59,797 nucleotides of DNA. It comes from Chromera velia. Lineage: Eukaryota > Sar > Chromeraceae. Below the pieces are notes generated by a model that saw only the letters and a list, made by a program, of their open reading frames with translations, had not been told where the DNA came from and searched no databases. The stretch lies in assembly GCA_018398765.1 (NCBI GenBank), contig JAHBMJ010004745.1, forward strand, positions 1 to 59,797, written 5' to 3'. Below are positions 38,287 to 49,394 of the stretch, piece by piece (positions within the stretch are counted from its first letter, which is position 1; every line of letters starts with the position of its first letter). The translations under genes and the position numbers were made by a program.

Positions 38287-40423
38287 ATGCTCAACTCTCT
38301 TCAGGCAGTGTCTCCAGCTTCTGCACAGCAAGAGTCGTCCGCTGCACCCGTCACCACACCTGTGAAACCAATGTCCAAAAAATTCCAGATCATTGACGTT
38401 TTCACCTCCGCTGCAGGTACACAAGCTAGACACTTCTACTTTGCAATGGGTCAAGTAGCCGTCTCCCTTATTCTGCCTCAGTCTGTCTTGATTCATGCCG
38501 CTTCCTTTATTCTTCTCCATCCATCGTCTGCAGGTGAACGCCTGCAGGGTGCCCAGATTGCAGTGATCGATGGCGACGGCCTCTCTGATGAGAAGATGAT
38601 CGCTCTGGTCAGACCGCGTCCCCGTCTCCTCCTCTCCTTCCCTTTACTCTGATCTTCAAGACCACTTCCGTGCTCTCCATCACACCAGCTCAGACCACTT
38701 CCGTGCTCTCCATCACACCAGCTCTCTCTCTCTCTGTCTCTTTGGCTGTTCTTCTCCTTCTGATTCGTATCTTTGTTGCCCCCTGTCGCCTGCCAAGGCT
38801 GCTGCCCTTCATATCTACGGGCAGGTCGCGAACCAGTCGATGTCCATTCATCGCCCTGCTGCATGCGATCGATCTTGCCGTCTCCTCTAGCTGTGCTTGT
38901 CTCTGGTCTGGTTCATACCAAGTGAACTGCCGCAGTGCAGGAGACCGAGGCAGGAGAATTGGACTTTTCTCATTGTATAGATTCTGCCTGCATTTTGTAC
39001 CTTCAACGAATCCCCTTCTGACGCACGCATGCAGGCGAGAGAGTTCGGGACCGAGACCGTCTTCATCCTCCCTGCGGACGCCCGGGGTGTCCCTGTGGGG
39101 GCAGACTCTCCCTCGGCCCTTGCCCCCCTCCCCGCAGCGTCCATCCGGGTGTTCTCCCCTCTGAAGGAACTTCCCTTTGCAGGACATCCCATGATGGCAG
39201 GTCTGTCAATCAATCAATCTCTCTCTGTGTGTAAGTGTGTCCTGCAAGGTCTTGTCTGTTGGTTGTGTGAGGCGTTTGTCTTGCCGCAACTGAAGGAATT
39301 CCTCTTTCCCGAAATTGCGGCAGCCGCACGTTGCAATGCATGCGTAAGGAAAATGAGTCACACACGGATGGAAGGCTGAAGGAGTGTCCTCTGAATGCAG
39401 CCATTTTCTCGGTGGCGAATGCGAAGAAGGCCACTGGAAAGTTCTCTTCCTCTGCTGAGGGTGGAGAGATGTCTTTCGGTTTGAGGCAGAGGATTGGAGT
39501 CATCTCCTGCAGCGCCTTTGAAGGGAAGGGAAAGGGAGGAGAGATCGAGTCTGTCGGGTGGAAACTTCCCTTCGACTACACCATCGATAAGGGGGTGCCT
39601 GTGAACGAACAGCTCGCAGCAGGTCGATGGGCAGGAGGGGGTGGCCGCTGTTTCTTTTGCGTCTGTGCGTTCTTGTTTGTACATTTCTGTTTGTTTCGGA
39701 TCTTTGCGTTCTTGTTTGTACATTTTCAATGGGAGTAGAACGCAAACGAGCGCTCCCTCAGCCCCTGACTGACTGAGTCCATTCGCAAAAGAGCATCAGT
39801 CGGAAGGCCAGAGTGTGAGTGCGAAAAGAGCTTCACTTCATTTCGTCCATTCGGGCCTCGGACTCAACTTGACCTGCGTACAAGTGTTTCTGTGTGGGTG
39901 CGTTTGTGTGTACGTTCAAATGTTCGTCTCTGAGTATTTGAAGATATACATTCTCGATCTGCCTTTCCCCCCACCCCCCTCTCTCTCTGCAGGCCTGGGA
40001 CTCTCCCCCGATCAACTGGAGTTCCGGGGCTCCGGCATGTTCGAAAACTCCTCTTTCCTCTGCAGGAAGGTCTACCCTGTGCAAATCGGGACGCCCTACA
40101 CAGTTGTGCCTGTCAAGAGCTACCAGGCGGTCAGTCAGGAGTCAAGGGAGAGAGGGGGGAATGTCAACTAACGGGCATACGCTATCAACAGAAAGGCATG
40201 CACATATGCGTGCTTGATACACTTACTCAGCCTGATCTGATCTGCTTGAGTGAATGGTGGTCCCTCCGTGGGGTTGCTCGCGCCCTTGTCGCTTATCCTC
40301 TCTCTCGGTCGCTTCTTTTTTCCCACGCACCTCCCGTCTCGAAATCCATACGTCACGGCAGCTAGTGCGCACCCCGTTCAAGTCCTCTATGTATGTATGT
40401 GTGTGTGTGTGTGCGTGTGTGTA

Positions 40424-40461
<38 letters not shown>

Positions 40462-40466
40462 CGTGC

Positions 40467-40509
<43 letters not shown>

Positions 40510-40510
40510 C

Positions 40511-40549
<39 letters not shown>

Positions 40550-40554
40550 CGTGC

Positions 40555-40599
<45 letters not shown>

Positions 40600-42285
40600 T
40601 GTGTGTGTGTGTATGGGTCCGCAGGTCCGAAGCGCAAAGCTGGACGATGAAATGCCCTGGTTGTTTGATTGCGGAGAGGTACGTGAGTGAGTGAGTGAGT
40701 GAGTGAGTGAGTGAGTGAGTTTTTAAGTTGCAGAGGATGAAGAAAACGACGTCCTGCATGATCGTGAAAGCGCCAAAGTACGCAATACAATGCTTCCCCG
40801 CGCCGTGGTTGTCTCCCTCCCTCCCTCCTTCTGTGTGCGTGTGCGTGTCTGTGCATGTGTATGTGTATGTGTATGTGTGTGCAGTTTCATCCGTCCGTTT
40901 TCTGTCGCTAATCCAACTTATCATTTCGTTCCTTCTTTTCTCTCCGTCTCTCATTCTCTTTTCCTTTTTCCCTCTCTCTCTGCAGGGTATTATTCTTCTG
41001 ACTGCCGAGACACCCGAAGGAGAGAAGGCCGACTTCCACGCTCGCATTGTCGGCAAAGACGTGGGGATCCATGAAGACCCTCCGATTGGGAACTCGATGC
41101 CCTCTTTGGCCTCCTACCTCCTCGACTTGTCCGGAAAGAACGAAGTCTCGGTCGGTCAGGCACTCAGGAGGCAGGTGGAAAAGAAAGGGAGCAAGTACCA
41201 ATGAAATTGTCTTTGCTTATTGTTTATGTCTTCCAGATGATGCGACGGATTCGAGATATGCTTTTTCACACGTCGACTCAGACAGAGCACATTCCGGGAA
41301 GGGAAGGGAAGGGTGCATCCTCAGGCAGAAGTAAGGGTCGAGAGCGGCCCTGTGGCAATGCACCTGGCTCCATTTTGAGATGGAACCAAGCGGCTTCGTC
41401 CACAGTCGAGTGTCTCCTCTGGCCATGATTCTATCAGCTTCAGGAGAAATCTTTCTGCCTTCTGTTACCACCCTCAGTCTGTCCTTGGTCTTCTCTTCAT
41501 GCGATGCCGCAAAGATTCTCTCTCCGGTTTCCCTCGCGTGCCTCTGATTTCGCCTGCGTGTGCGTGCTTGTGCGCATTTATGAATATATGTTTGCATGCC
41601 CTCCGCTGACTTGTGTGCGTGCTTCTCTGTCTGTTTTGTATGCTTTCCTGCAGGTCTCTGTTTCCCGTGGAACGGAGATGAGGTCTGCACACAAGCTGAA
41701 GATGTCAAGGTCAGCTCTCTCTCGGGTCGTTTCTCCCTGAGGCGACGACTCCTGCTGTTCTGGGTGGGCTCTGGGTTTGGCTTCAACGCCTGGTCCCTCG
41801 ACGTAGACAAGCAATGCACATGTCCGTGTGATTGCATGTGTGATTGCTGAGGCGGGAATGCTTTCTGTCTCTCTGCCACGAGTCGACGGGGGGTCTGTCT
41901 GAGCACATGACCGTTTTCTTGGCTTCCTCTATTTTTCCATGGGCAATCTGCATTTCCCCAATTCTGAAGCAACAGGCAAATCCGTGTTGACAATCAAGTC
42001 AGCAAAGCACTTTCTTTGTGTGTTGAACTGCTTGTCGCTGTGCAGGTACTCCCTCTTGCACATCAAAAATATCTGTATTGCAAATTAAATTAAATTAAAT
42101 AAATTAAATCGCTGTGCAGGTACTCCCTCTTGCACATCACTGTGAAGTCGATGGACCTCCAGCAGAATGGTCACGCCTCCAATGGGACTCACCTGCACAT
42201 GGGCACAGGACAGAAGATGTGCACGTGCGAGCTGTCCGTGTGGGGGCACGTGGCAGAGAGTGCGGAGGGAACGATGAAGATGTGA
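38287..42285 (+). CDS. PhzF-family (phenazine biosynthesis-like) isomerase-type protein, nine exons
   Basis: Exons 38287-38416, 38534-38607, 39035-39200, 39401-39622, 39993-40129, 40625-40678, 40986-41150, 41654-41709 and 42120-42285 join in phase to 389 residues ending in TGA. Family marks are IIDVFTSAA near the start, then [16 protein letters not shown], the [10 protein letters not shown] segment that carries the catalytic Glu in PhzF proteins, [11 protein letters not shown] (the hallmark PhzF motif), a second-half equivalent with [10 protein letters not shown], and a C-terminal [14 protein letters not shown]. PhzF itself isomerises a dihydro-hydroxyanthranilate. Eukaryotic members have mostly unknown substrates, so no reaction is claimed. 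The family fold is two similar halves forming a cytosolic dimer. The N-terminal 30 residues are extra and not an obvious targeting peptide. An alternative exon at 41237-41330 was considered less likely because it breaks the family pattern. Confidence 0.88.
38659..38724 (+). repeat. 33-bp tandem duplication in PhzF-like intron 2
   Basis: Two head-to-tail copies of a 33-bp unit containing GACCACTTCCGTGCTCTCC, without a spacer. Confidence 0.9.
40390..40612 (+). repeat. GT/GC microsatellite with higher-order pattern in PhzF-like intron 5
   Basis: More than 200 bp of (GT)n broken at roughly regular intervals by (GCGT)2-4, ending just before the acceptor of the exon at 40625. A (GTGA)n run follows the same exon at about 40683-40720. 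Confidence 0.92.
42035..42139. repeat. Insertion E5 spanning the last splice acceptor of the PhzF-like gene
   Basis: A 31-bp segment containing the acceptor TGTGCAG and the first bases of the last exon is present twice without mismatch (42035-42065 and 42109-42139). The 43-bp insert is AT-rich with (AAATT)n and only a weak trace of the foldback core (ATCTGTATTGCAAAT). Use of the left acceptor would lead to a premature stop in the insert. Confidence 0.85.
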
Positions 42286-43011
42286 AGAAGGAAAGAGAAA
42301 GAAAGAGGTGCGCACGAAGGAAGCCATTCGGTATGATTGTATTTCTATGGTTGAGGAGAAATGTGGACGGAATAATGTGCAAGGGTGTGAGAACACCCTG
42401 CCTTGCTGGGAAAGGTGCGTGTGATCCGTGAAAGAGAACAACAATCCGTTCATCTCAGTGACGCACTGGATTGATGAAAGAGTTCTCTCCCCATCGGTGT
42501 GCCTGCCTGTGTAACTCCTTCTTCGTGGGCGTTGAGGAGAGGTGTGCGTGCGTCACTGTTGCACGCAGGGAAGGGAAGCGAGGTCAAGTTTTCTTAGAGA
42601 GCAGAGCGCCTTTGCCAAAAATAAAGATGACAGAGGATCACACCGCGTCAAGTCAATTTGTGCGGAAGGCTGGAGAAAGACAGACACTCATTTTTTGCGA
42701 AGAGACGGCCGTGTTGTCTATCTTATGGAACACTCATGTACGAATTCTGCTCTGTATGAGAAGAAACCGCTCGAAGGAAGAGAAAAAGAAGATTCAAAAA
42801 CTATTTTTTGAGTGATCAATCCTTGAACTAAAAAGAAGAAAGCAGGTGCCTTCACCGAACGCCCTTGATGAAGGGACAATTCGGGGGGAGGTTTCTTTGC
42901 TCTTCTTCGTGAGAAAGAACAGGAAGTCGAATCGACAAACGTAGGTGCATGGAAGGTTTTCTGGCTTTGCTTGATCCTTTCCCCCTCTCTCACACACACA
43001 CGCACGCACAC

Positions 43012-43042
<31 letters not shown>

Positions 43043-45575
43043 GGTTCACTCACTCACTCACTCACTGACTCACTGACTCACTGACTCACTCACTCACTCA
43101 CTCACTTCCCCATTCACTTTATCATTCCTCTTTTTGTGTGTGTGTTTCTTGCATGCCTGTGTGCACTCTATTGTCGTGCAAGTGCATGTCTGGCCATGAG
43201 TTGTTCAGAACTACTACCTACCTACCTTCGTTCTTCCTTCCTTCCTTCCTCCACGGTGCCTGGATGTGCACGCCCTGTGAGAGAAAGAAGAGTTGCTTTC
43301 TTTCCCTTGGTGCACGGTCTGCATGAAGAAGAAACCTCAACGTACAGCATGTGTCTGTCATGTTCTGTCATTCTGTCTGAACGTTCCTCTAATTGCTTTT
43401 CTTTCTCCCTCCCTCCCTTATTTTCTGTCTTGTCCTGTGAAATGCATGCGTGTTGGCCCAGGGTGGTGGACTGACGCACTTAAAGAAAAAGAAGTAAGAA
43501 CTTTAATTCCTCACATGACATCGGAAGGGGTCGACGCGGCCAGGGGGGAAAGAGAAGTTGAACGAAAAGAGAACGAGAGAGCTAGTCAGAGAAAAGAAGA
43601 TGGTGATGTCCAGGATGGAGATGAGGAAGGGAGGGATAGGAATAAAGAAGTCGCGTTGAGGGGAGGGCGTCCTTGGCTTTCTTTCTTCCTATCTTTCCTC
43701 CCTTCTTCAATGCTCTGTTTGGAAAGTGAGTGAAGAGCGCCACACTTGCATGGACATGCGGAGGCTGAAAAGTCTTTTGCTTTTCCCCTTGCCATCAACC
43801 AGAAGAGCTTGAAGGCTTGAAGAACATCGAAAACTTACGTTTGATTGCGTCGGCATGGACGTCTGAAAACTGCTAGAAAAACTGGCTATTCATCTGTTTA
43901 ACATCTATAGATGAAACTCCGACGTTACTCCGTGAACTACAGTAGTTCAACTACAACTTCAACTACAACTTCACAAACTCCGTGAACTTCAATTACTACT
44001 AGAATTACTAGGTGAACTAGCTAGTACGCAAGCTTATATGTGAATTAACGCCAAACTTTGGGTAGTAAATAATCCGTAAATTCTCCAGGAATTTCTCCCT
44101 GCGTCACGTTAGTGAAATCTACACCTAGATTTACTTTACCAAGGCAAAAATCTATGCTGTCAGAAATATGAAATCTTTTTAGAAAAACTATTATTAATTT
44201 TTAATTTTTTTGTTAGACTGTGTAGTTTAATTTATCTAGTTTAAACATAGATGTGAACAAAAAATCATCATAAGTCAAAAAAGATGTGTAAACGTTTTTA
44301 AAAACATTTCTTTTTGTGTTAATCAATTGAAAATTAAAGTGAACTGCTGCTACAAAGAACCGAACTGCCCCGTTACTACGTCGTTGCCAAGCGCTAGATG
44401 CCTATTCATAGGCCGATGGCGATGGTATCGCCATTGGCCTGCCGCGATGGCTTTTAATGATGATGATGCTCATCACATGACTAGTGACATGATCGATCAT
44501 TCAGATATATCATCACATATGATACAATAAAGAACTGTACTACTACAGTACTCCCAACTGTAGTTCAAGTATTGCCTTATTGTTCCAAAGGATATGATAT
44601 GGAACCACAATATTGCATCATTGTTGTTTGTGTTAGTGTTTGATAATTTGACTCAATGAAAAAGAAAAAGAAAAAAAATATGAAAAAGAAGGAAATCAGG
44701 GTGGAGGTAGAATGCAGCGGGATGCCAACGTCATCTCTGTCTCTCTCCCATTCCTCTGCTAATTGAAGGCTAGCATTGAAGGAGAGTCACTCTGTTATGC
44801 CGATGCAGGAAAGAGGGAGGCAGGATGCTTGTCTGAACAGGCACAAGGAGGGGGGAAAATCCTCTTTGAACCAGAAGAACGACCACTTGCCGTTTCTCTG
44901 CGCTGCCTCTCCTTTTGCTTGTGTGCGTGGAAGTGGTAAAGTAGGAGGGGAAAAAAGAGCGACGAGAAACGTCGAATGAGTGAACTGGTGAATGAAGACC
45001 TTCAGGAATACGAAATTTGAGAAAAAAGAAGGAAAGCGAACAACTTGGATAGAGGGGAAGAGAAAAGGAGTCCAACACTGTCTTCCTCTTCCCACTTGCT
45101 CATGCAACACATCGTTTGCGTTTTCCCCCCTCCCCTTTGCCCAGAGGTCTACTGATGCACATATGTACGTATGCACATACACATAAATGAGAAATTTCAC
45201 ATGCAGACGCACAATCACACACACTTACACACACATGCATACACACACAAATGCACACAGAAAGAGACACCAAGTGTGCACACACACAGACACAAGGACA
45301 GGCAACGAGCAGACAATCAAAAGATCAAAGAGACGGTCCGAAACAGCAATCCCAAGAGAGGGAGCGAGAAAACATCAATGGCCGGCGGGCGAGTCTGTCA
45401 ACGGGATTGACATTTGTCTTGCAGGATAAGCAACCCCCTCTCACTGCAGGAGAGTCACTCTGTTTGACTCCCTGATTCTGGCTACGAAACCCACAAGTCC
45501 CTCGTACACACAAACAAAGAACCAAAATCAGCCAATCAGAAGAAAATCACAAAACACACGAACCCTTTGAACGAC
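42286..45575. other. Intergenic region with simple repeats and an AT-rich block
   Basis: No supported gene. It contains (CA)n and (CACT)n tracts at about 42994-43102, an AT-rich block at 43860-44690 with short imperfect palindromes (GAACTACAGTAGTTC), and an (AC)n-rich stretch at about 45170-45300. A weak palindrome near 42735-42763 (CTCATGTACGAATTC...GTATGAG) resembles the foldback core but lacks flanking duplications. Confidence 0.5.
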
Positions 45576-45682
45576 CTTATCAACCACGCTTCCTCTCATG
45601 GTGCAACGAGGGAAGCCTCTTCAGAAAATCCAGATCAGGGAAAGAGAAAAGAAAAACAAGCAGGGGGAAAGGAAAGGGAGAG

Positions 45683-47800
45683 TCAAGGTGCAGAATCTGT
45701 AGAGGGGATCTTCTTGCACTCATTGCAACATCGCCGATCTTTTTTGTGAATGCAGATGCCCTTCCCTCCGCACTCTTTGCAGTAGTAACGAAAGCGACCG
45801 TGCTCGCAGATGCTCTTCCCCCCACACTCCTTGCATTGAGAGCGCTTCCTGCCGTGCGCACAGATGCCCTTCCCTCCGCAATCCTTACATCTGTGACGCT
45901 CGCGGCCGTGCTCACAAATACCCTTCCCTCCGCACTGCTTGCACTGAAAGCGCTGTCGGCCGTGCTCACAGATGCCCTTTCCCCCGCACTCCTTGCACCG
46001 ACAGCGAATGCGACCGTGTTCGCAGATGCCCTTCCCTCCGCAATCCTTGCAGTTGGAGCGCTGTCGGCCGTGCTCACAGAGACCATTCCCTCCACACTCT
46101 TTGCACCGAGAGCGCTGTCGGCCGTGCTCGCACACAGACCCACCCCCGCACTCCTTGCACGTGGTGCGAACCCGTCCATGCAAACAGAGGATCCGTCCGT
46201 GCCTGTCCCTCTTGACTTCTCCTGTGTACTCTCTCTTCTTCCCCCCTCTCCGCACCCCCATGCTTGCACTCCCGCCGTCTCTGCAAGCGCGGTCCTTGCA
46301 GTGAGTGCGAGCACAGCCGAGCAGACAGAGGTCCCCTTTCTGGAGATGCACGTCCCTTTCCTGCTCTCCCCCTCCTCCTACTGCTTCCCTCGCGCAGACT
46401 CCCCCCTGCGCTTTCCTCTTCAGATCTCGTCTAGTCGCGTCATATGCATCTAGTGCATCATACTCCTCGCTGTCATTGACGGAGGAGAGAGTGCGATGCT
46501 GCGGGACTGATTGAAAGGAAGGTGCAGAAAAAGCTCTGTCTCTACTCAACCCCTCCTGAAGCCCCGCCCCGCTTTCTGAGTTAGATTCGCAGACGGAGAC
46601 GGTAGCAGAAAGAGAAGAGAGACGGCGGCGCTTCGACCCCTCATACACTGCAGTCACTCTCACTCCGACAAGATCTCTAGGAGAGACAGAGTCACGTCCA
46701 TCCACCAAACCATTGACGTTCTCTGCAGTCTTCCCTCCCAACAGAACCCCCCCCTCTTCGCCCCCCACCCCCCACCCGTGCCTCAGAGCTGCAGGTGAGA
46801 ATCGAAGTGGCTCATTAGACCATTCATACCCTCTTCTCATCCCCTCCCCCCCATCCCCCCGCCTCTGCACAAACAGAGACGCAGAGGTCTCAGGATGACC
46901 CCCGGAAACAGACACACCGTCACACTCAGCAGACGCCATCAGAGTGTCTGCATTCTCCGTACCCTCCTCTACAGATGCTCTGCCTCTACGGGCCCGGAAC
47001 TCAGCTTCAGACTGTACATGCTGAACCATCTCACACCCCCTTCCCTTCCACTGACCACAAGCTCTCTCTGAGGCAGGTGAGGGGGCAGTAGGCGGTGCGG
47101 CAACAGAAACCGAGGCACTCCTACTCTCTGTAGTGACGTCACTAAGCATCATATCACCCTCTGGCGGACCCCCAAAGCTCCCCCCTCCACTCGCTTCACC
47201 GCCCTCCCCCCCCCTCTCAATGTGAGACTCAGAGGAGACAGAGGAGAGCGTGTCCAGTTCAAGTTGCTGTTTTGCTAACACCATGTCCTTCAATGCCAAC
47301 GGAGTCACCTGTGTCTCCCCCTCTCCCCAACGACCGCCAAACAACACAAACCCACCATCGACAACCCCCACCTCCCGCAGCTCACACCCCAAAGGCTCAC
47401 ACACGCACCCACAACAATCACGACCTCCACCGTCGGTGAGGGCTGCAGCTGAGGTGGCTGAAGTGACTGCGGAAGAGTTCTCACACCCACCGTCTATCAG
47501 GGACCCACCGTCTACCAAGGTCGTACCACTCCACATTGACGAATGCAAGGCGACAGTATTGGTATGCGGTCCAACAAGGGCAAACTGAAACTGCACTTGA
47601 GAACACGCGCTATGTCGCATCGGAAACGACATCCACACTCCTGGGAAGGCAGGGTTCTTCACTCGATGGAGGGTGATACCGCGACTCGCATCCCACCCTC
47701 CGAGCTCAGAGCTGCTCCCGACCACCACCAGCGTCTGCCCCTTCCGAGGCTCCACACCAGAGCACGCAAAAAGCACACCACCACCCGTCTCCGCCTCCAT
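45683..47800 (-). CDS. CBM20 starch-binding domain fused to CHCC zinc-finger-like repeats
   Basis: Single exon, ATG at 47800, TGA at 45683, 705 residues. Residues about 5-100 fit a CBM20 domain: GQTLVVVGSSSELGGW is the typical core strand-turn, and later strands end in VQFQFALV. CBM20 domains bind starch or glycogen. The middle (about 100-520) is Ser/Gly/Glu-rich and probably disordered. The C-terminus has nine tandem 18-residue units of the form C-x-H-x6-C-x2-C, for example ICEHGRQRSNCKDCGGKG. Each unit has four potential zinc ligands; the last is degenerate (IHKKDRRCCNEC). The whole might dock other proteins or nucleic acid to polysaccharide, or respond to metal; no catalytic domain is visible. 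A head-to-head broken paralogue lies at 49395-51343. No intron is needed. Confidence 0.8.
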   Translation of the reverse strand: MEAETGGGVLFACSGVEPRKGQTLVVVGSSSELGGWDASRGITLHRVKNPAFPGVWMSFPMRHSACSQVQFQFALVGPHTNTVALHSSMWSGTTLVDGGSLIDGGCENSSAVTSATSAAALTDGGGRDCCGCVCEPLGCELREVGVVDGGFVLFGGRWGEGETQVTPLALKDMVLAKQQLELDTLSSVSSESHIERGGEGGEASGGGSFGGPPEGDMMLSDVTTESRSASVSVAAPPTAPSPASERACGQWKGRGCEMVQHVQSEAEFRARRGRASVEEGTENADTLMASAECDGVSVSGGHPETSASLFVQRRGDGGEGMRRGYEWSNEPLRFSPAALRHGWGVGGEEGGVLLGGKTAENVNGLVDGRDSVSPRDLVGVRVTAVYEGSKRRRLSSLSATVSVCESNSESGAGLQEGLSRDRAFSAPSFQSVPQHRTLSSVNDSEEYDALDAYDATRRDLKRKAQGGVCAREAVGGGGEQERDVHLQKGDLCLLGCARTHCKDRACRDGGSASMGVRRGGKKREYTGEVKRDRHGRILCLHGRVRTTCKECGGGSVCEHGRQRSRCKECGGNGLCEHGRQRSNCKDCGGKGICEHGRIRCRCKECGGKGICEHGRQRFQCKQCGGKGICEHGRERHRCKDCGGKGICAHGRKRSQCKECGGKSICEHGRFRYYCKECGGKGICIHKKDRRCCNECKKIPSTDSAP

Positions 47801-49394
47801 CACGAACAATCGATCGATCAATCAATCAATCAATCGAAGGAGCAGAAGCGGCAACGAGAGAGTGAAACCGACAAGAGATCCCTGCAGGCAATCAACGTGT
47901 ATGTATTGATATACATTTCAAGAGCAAAGGATCCTACTGAGACTTTCGAAAGAATTGAGCCGCACTGTAAGAGACCGTCACTGACCCCTGGCTGTTGGAT
48001 TGATCAAGAAGACGACGACACCCGGCGAGTTGTTGATATGATGCCGATCGAAGACACAGAAGACCCGTCAGTACAACGAGAAAACGACCGCCGAAGGCCC
48101 CAAACAGCGATCGACAAACTCCCCGGCTTTCACAAGAGAAACCCCGCCAAGAGGAGAGATTCGGTCTCTCGATGAAAAGCCAAACCCTGAGACTGCTTAC
48201 TCGAAGAAGAGCTTCGGCGAGACGACCTACAGCTGCAACTACTGAGACAGACGGTGGGAAGCCGGAGGCACAAAATTTCTCTCTCGCTTAAGCAGAGCAA
48301 AGACGAGAGCCAGCCTGAAGGGACCAGCCTTCAGATCAAGGCCGAAGCTGGACAAAAAAGAGCTTCAACTCAGAGTGCAGAATTCAGACACCGATCGACA
48401 CACTGAAAACTCCGAGTGAGATGGGGACCTCTGCACACGTCTCAATCAATTGCTGACCTCTTGCGTGAACGCGTGTCAGACGGACAGATGGAAGAGTGCT
48501 GTACAGTAGGATCATTCTCAGTGGCGGTCAGTGCATGAGTTGAACGATGTTCAATGAACTGGGATGATGAACATGCAGATGACGAACAGCATCGAACCGA
48601 AGGGCGCGATCGATGCTGCAGTGGCATCACAAGGGCATATATACAAGGGCTGTGCGATGCTGCATGTGCGTATATATTGGTCGTTTTGCCTTGAATTCCC
48701 TTCCCAAGTCTGCAATAGAATCCAATTATTAGTCTCCATAAGTCTCGGACCCCTCTCGGTCATGTTGAATGGATCAGACTGTTGATCGATGTGTCTGTGA
48801 CTCAATTGGGGCTTCTCCATCTGGTCGACAGCAGACTGTTGCCCTTTTTGGCTATAGCTTCCTCTGCGATCCTCTGCAATTGCTCATCAGATTAGTGAAG
48901 CTGCATGGTCCAGGGGTTTTATCGTGAGACGAACCAGGAGATCTTCTCTTTTCGTGGGTTGCAGGAGCGTGCAACTGGACAATCTGTCCGTTCCTTCTTT
49001 GCTCACTGCCGACTTCTTCAGTCCCTCTTTCTTGGGTCACAATTGGGTGACACTTTCAACTTCTGGACGCGTCTCCCGGGGCACTCGACTGTCTTTTTGT
49101 TGCTGATCATACCGCATCAACCAACCCAGCAAGGGCTTCGCTGGCCGAAGCGCGCGGTAAGTAGTTTGTTGCCTTTCTTGCCTGAAACAGGCATTGAGTC
49201 ATTCCATGGATCCTGTTGTCTGATGGCTCCATTTGACTTTTGAGGTAGCCTTCAGAAAAGAGTGGGCTTCTTGTTTTCTTTGCGATTGTGTGCAGGTGAT
49301 TATCAAGAGTGTCGACGGTCAGAGACAGGTGCGAGCTCGTCTGTATTCCTTGCGAACCAAGTGATTGATCCACCGACAGGAGTTGATTGTCAAA
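47801..49394. other. Divergent intergenic region between the CBM20 paralogues
   Basis: Both CBM20 genes are read away from this region, so both promoters should lie here. It contains a short (ATCA)n run at 47808-47835 next to the minus-gene start. An open frame at 48905-49243 and a possible mini-exon (acceptor GTGCAG near 49297, donor after GGTCAGAGACAG) could be 5' leader of the plus gene, but nothing is recognisable in their translations. Confidence 0.4.

Noticed and set aside
40223..41056. Minus-strand His/Thr-rich open frame of 277 codons
   Set aside because: It is produced by the (GT)n/(GCGT)n repeat of a PhzF-like gene intron and overlaps two well-supported exons on the other strand.
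41237..41330. Possible extra PhzF-like exon ([13 protein letters not shown]...)
   Set aside because: It has plausible splice sites, but including it shifts the last exons out of the frame that gives the conserved PhzF C-terminus.
42722..42770. Palindrome resembling the foldback core (CTCATGTACGAATTC...GTATGAG)
   Set aside because: No flanking direct duplication and no nearby exon, so it was not counted with the six splice-site insertions.
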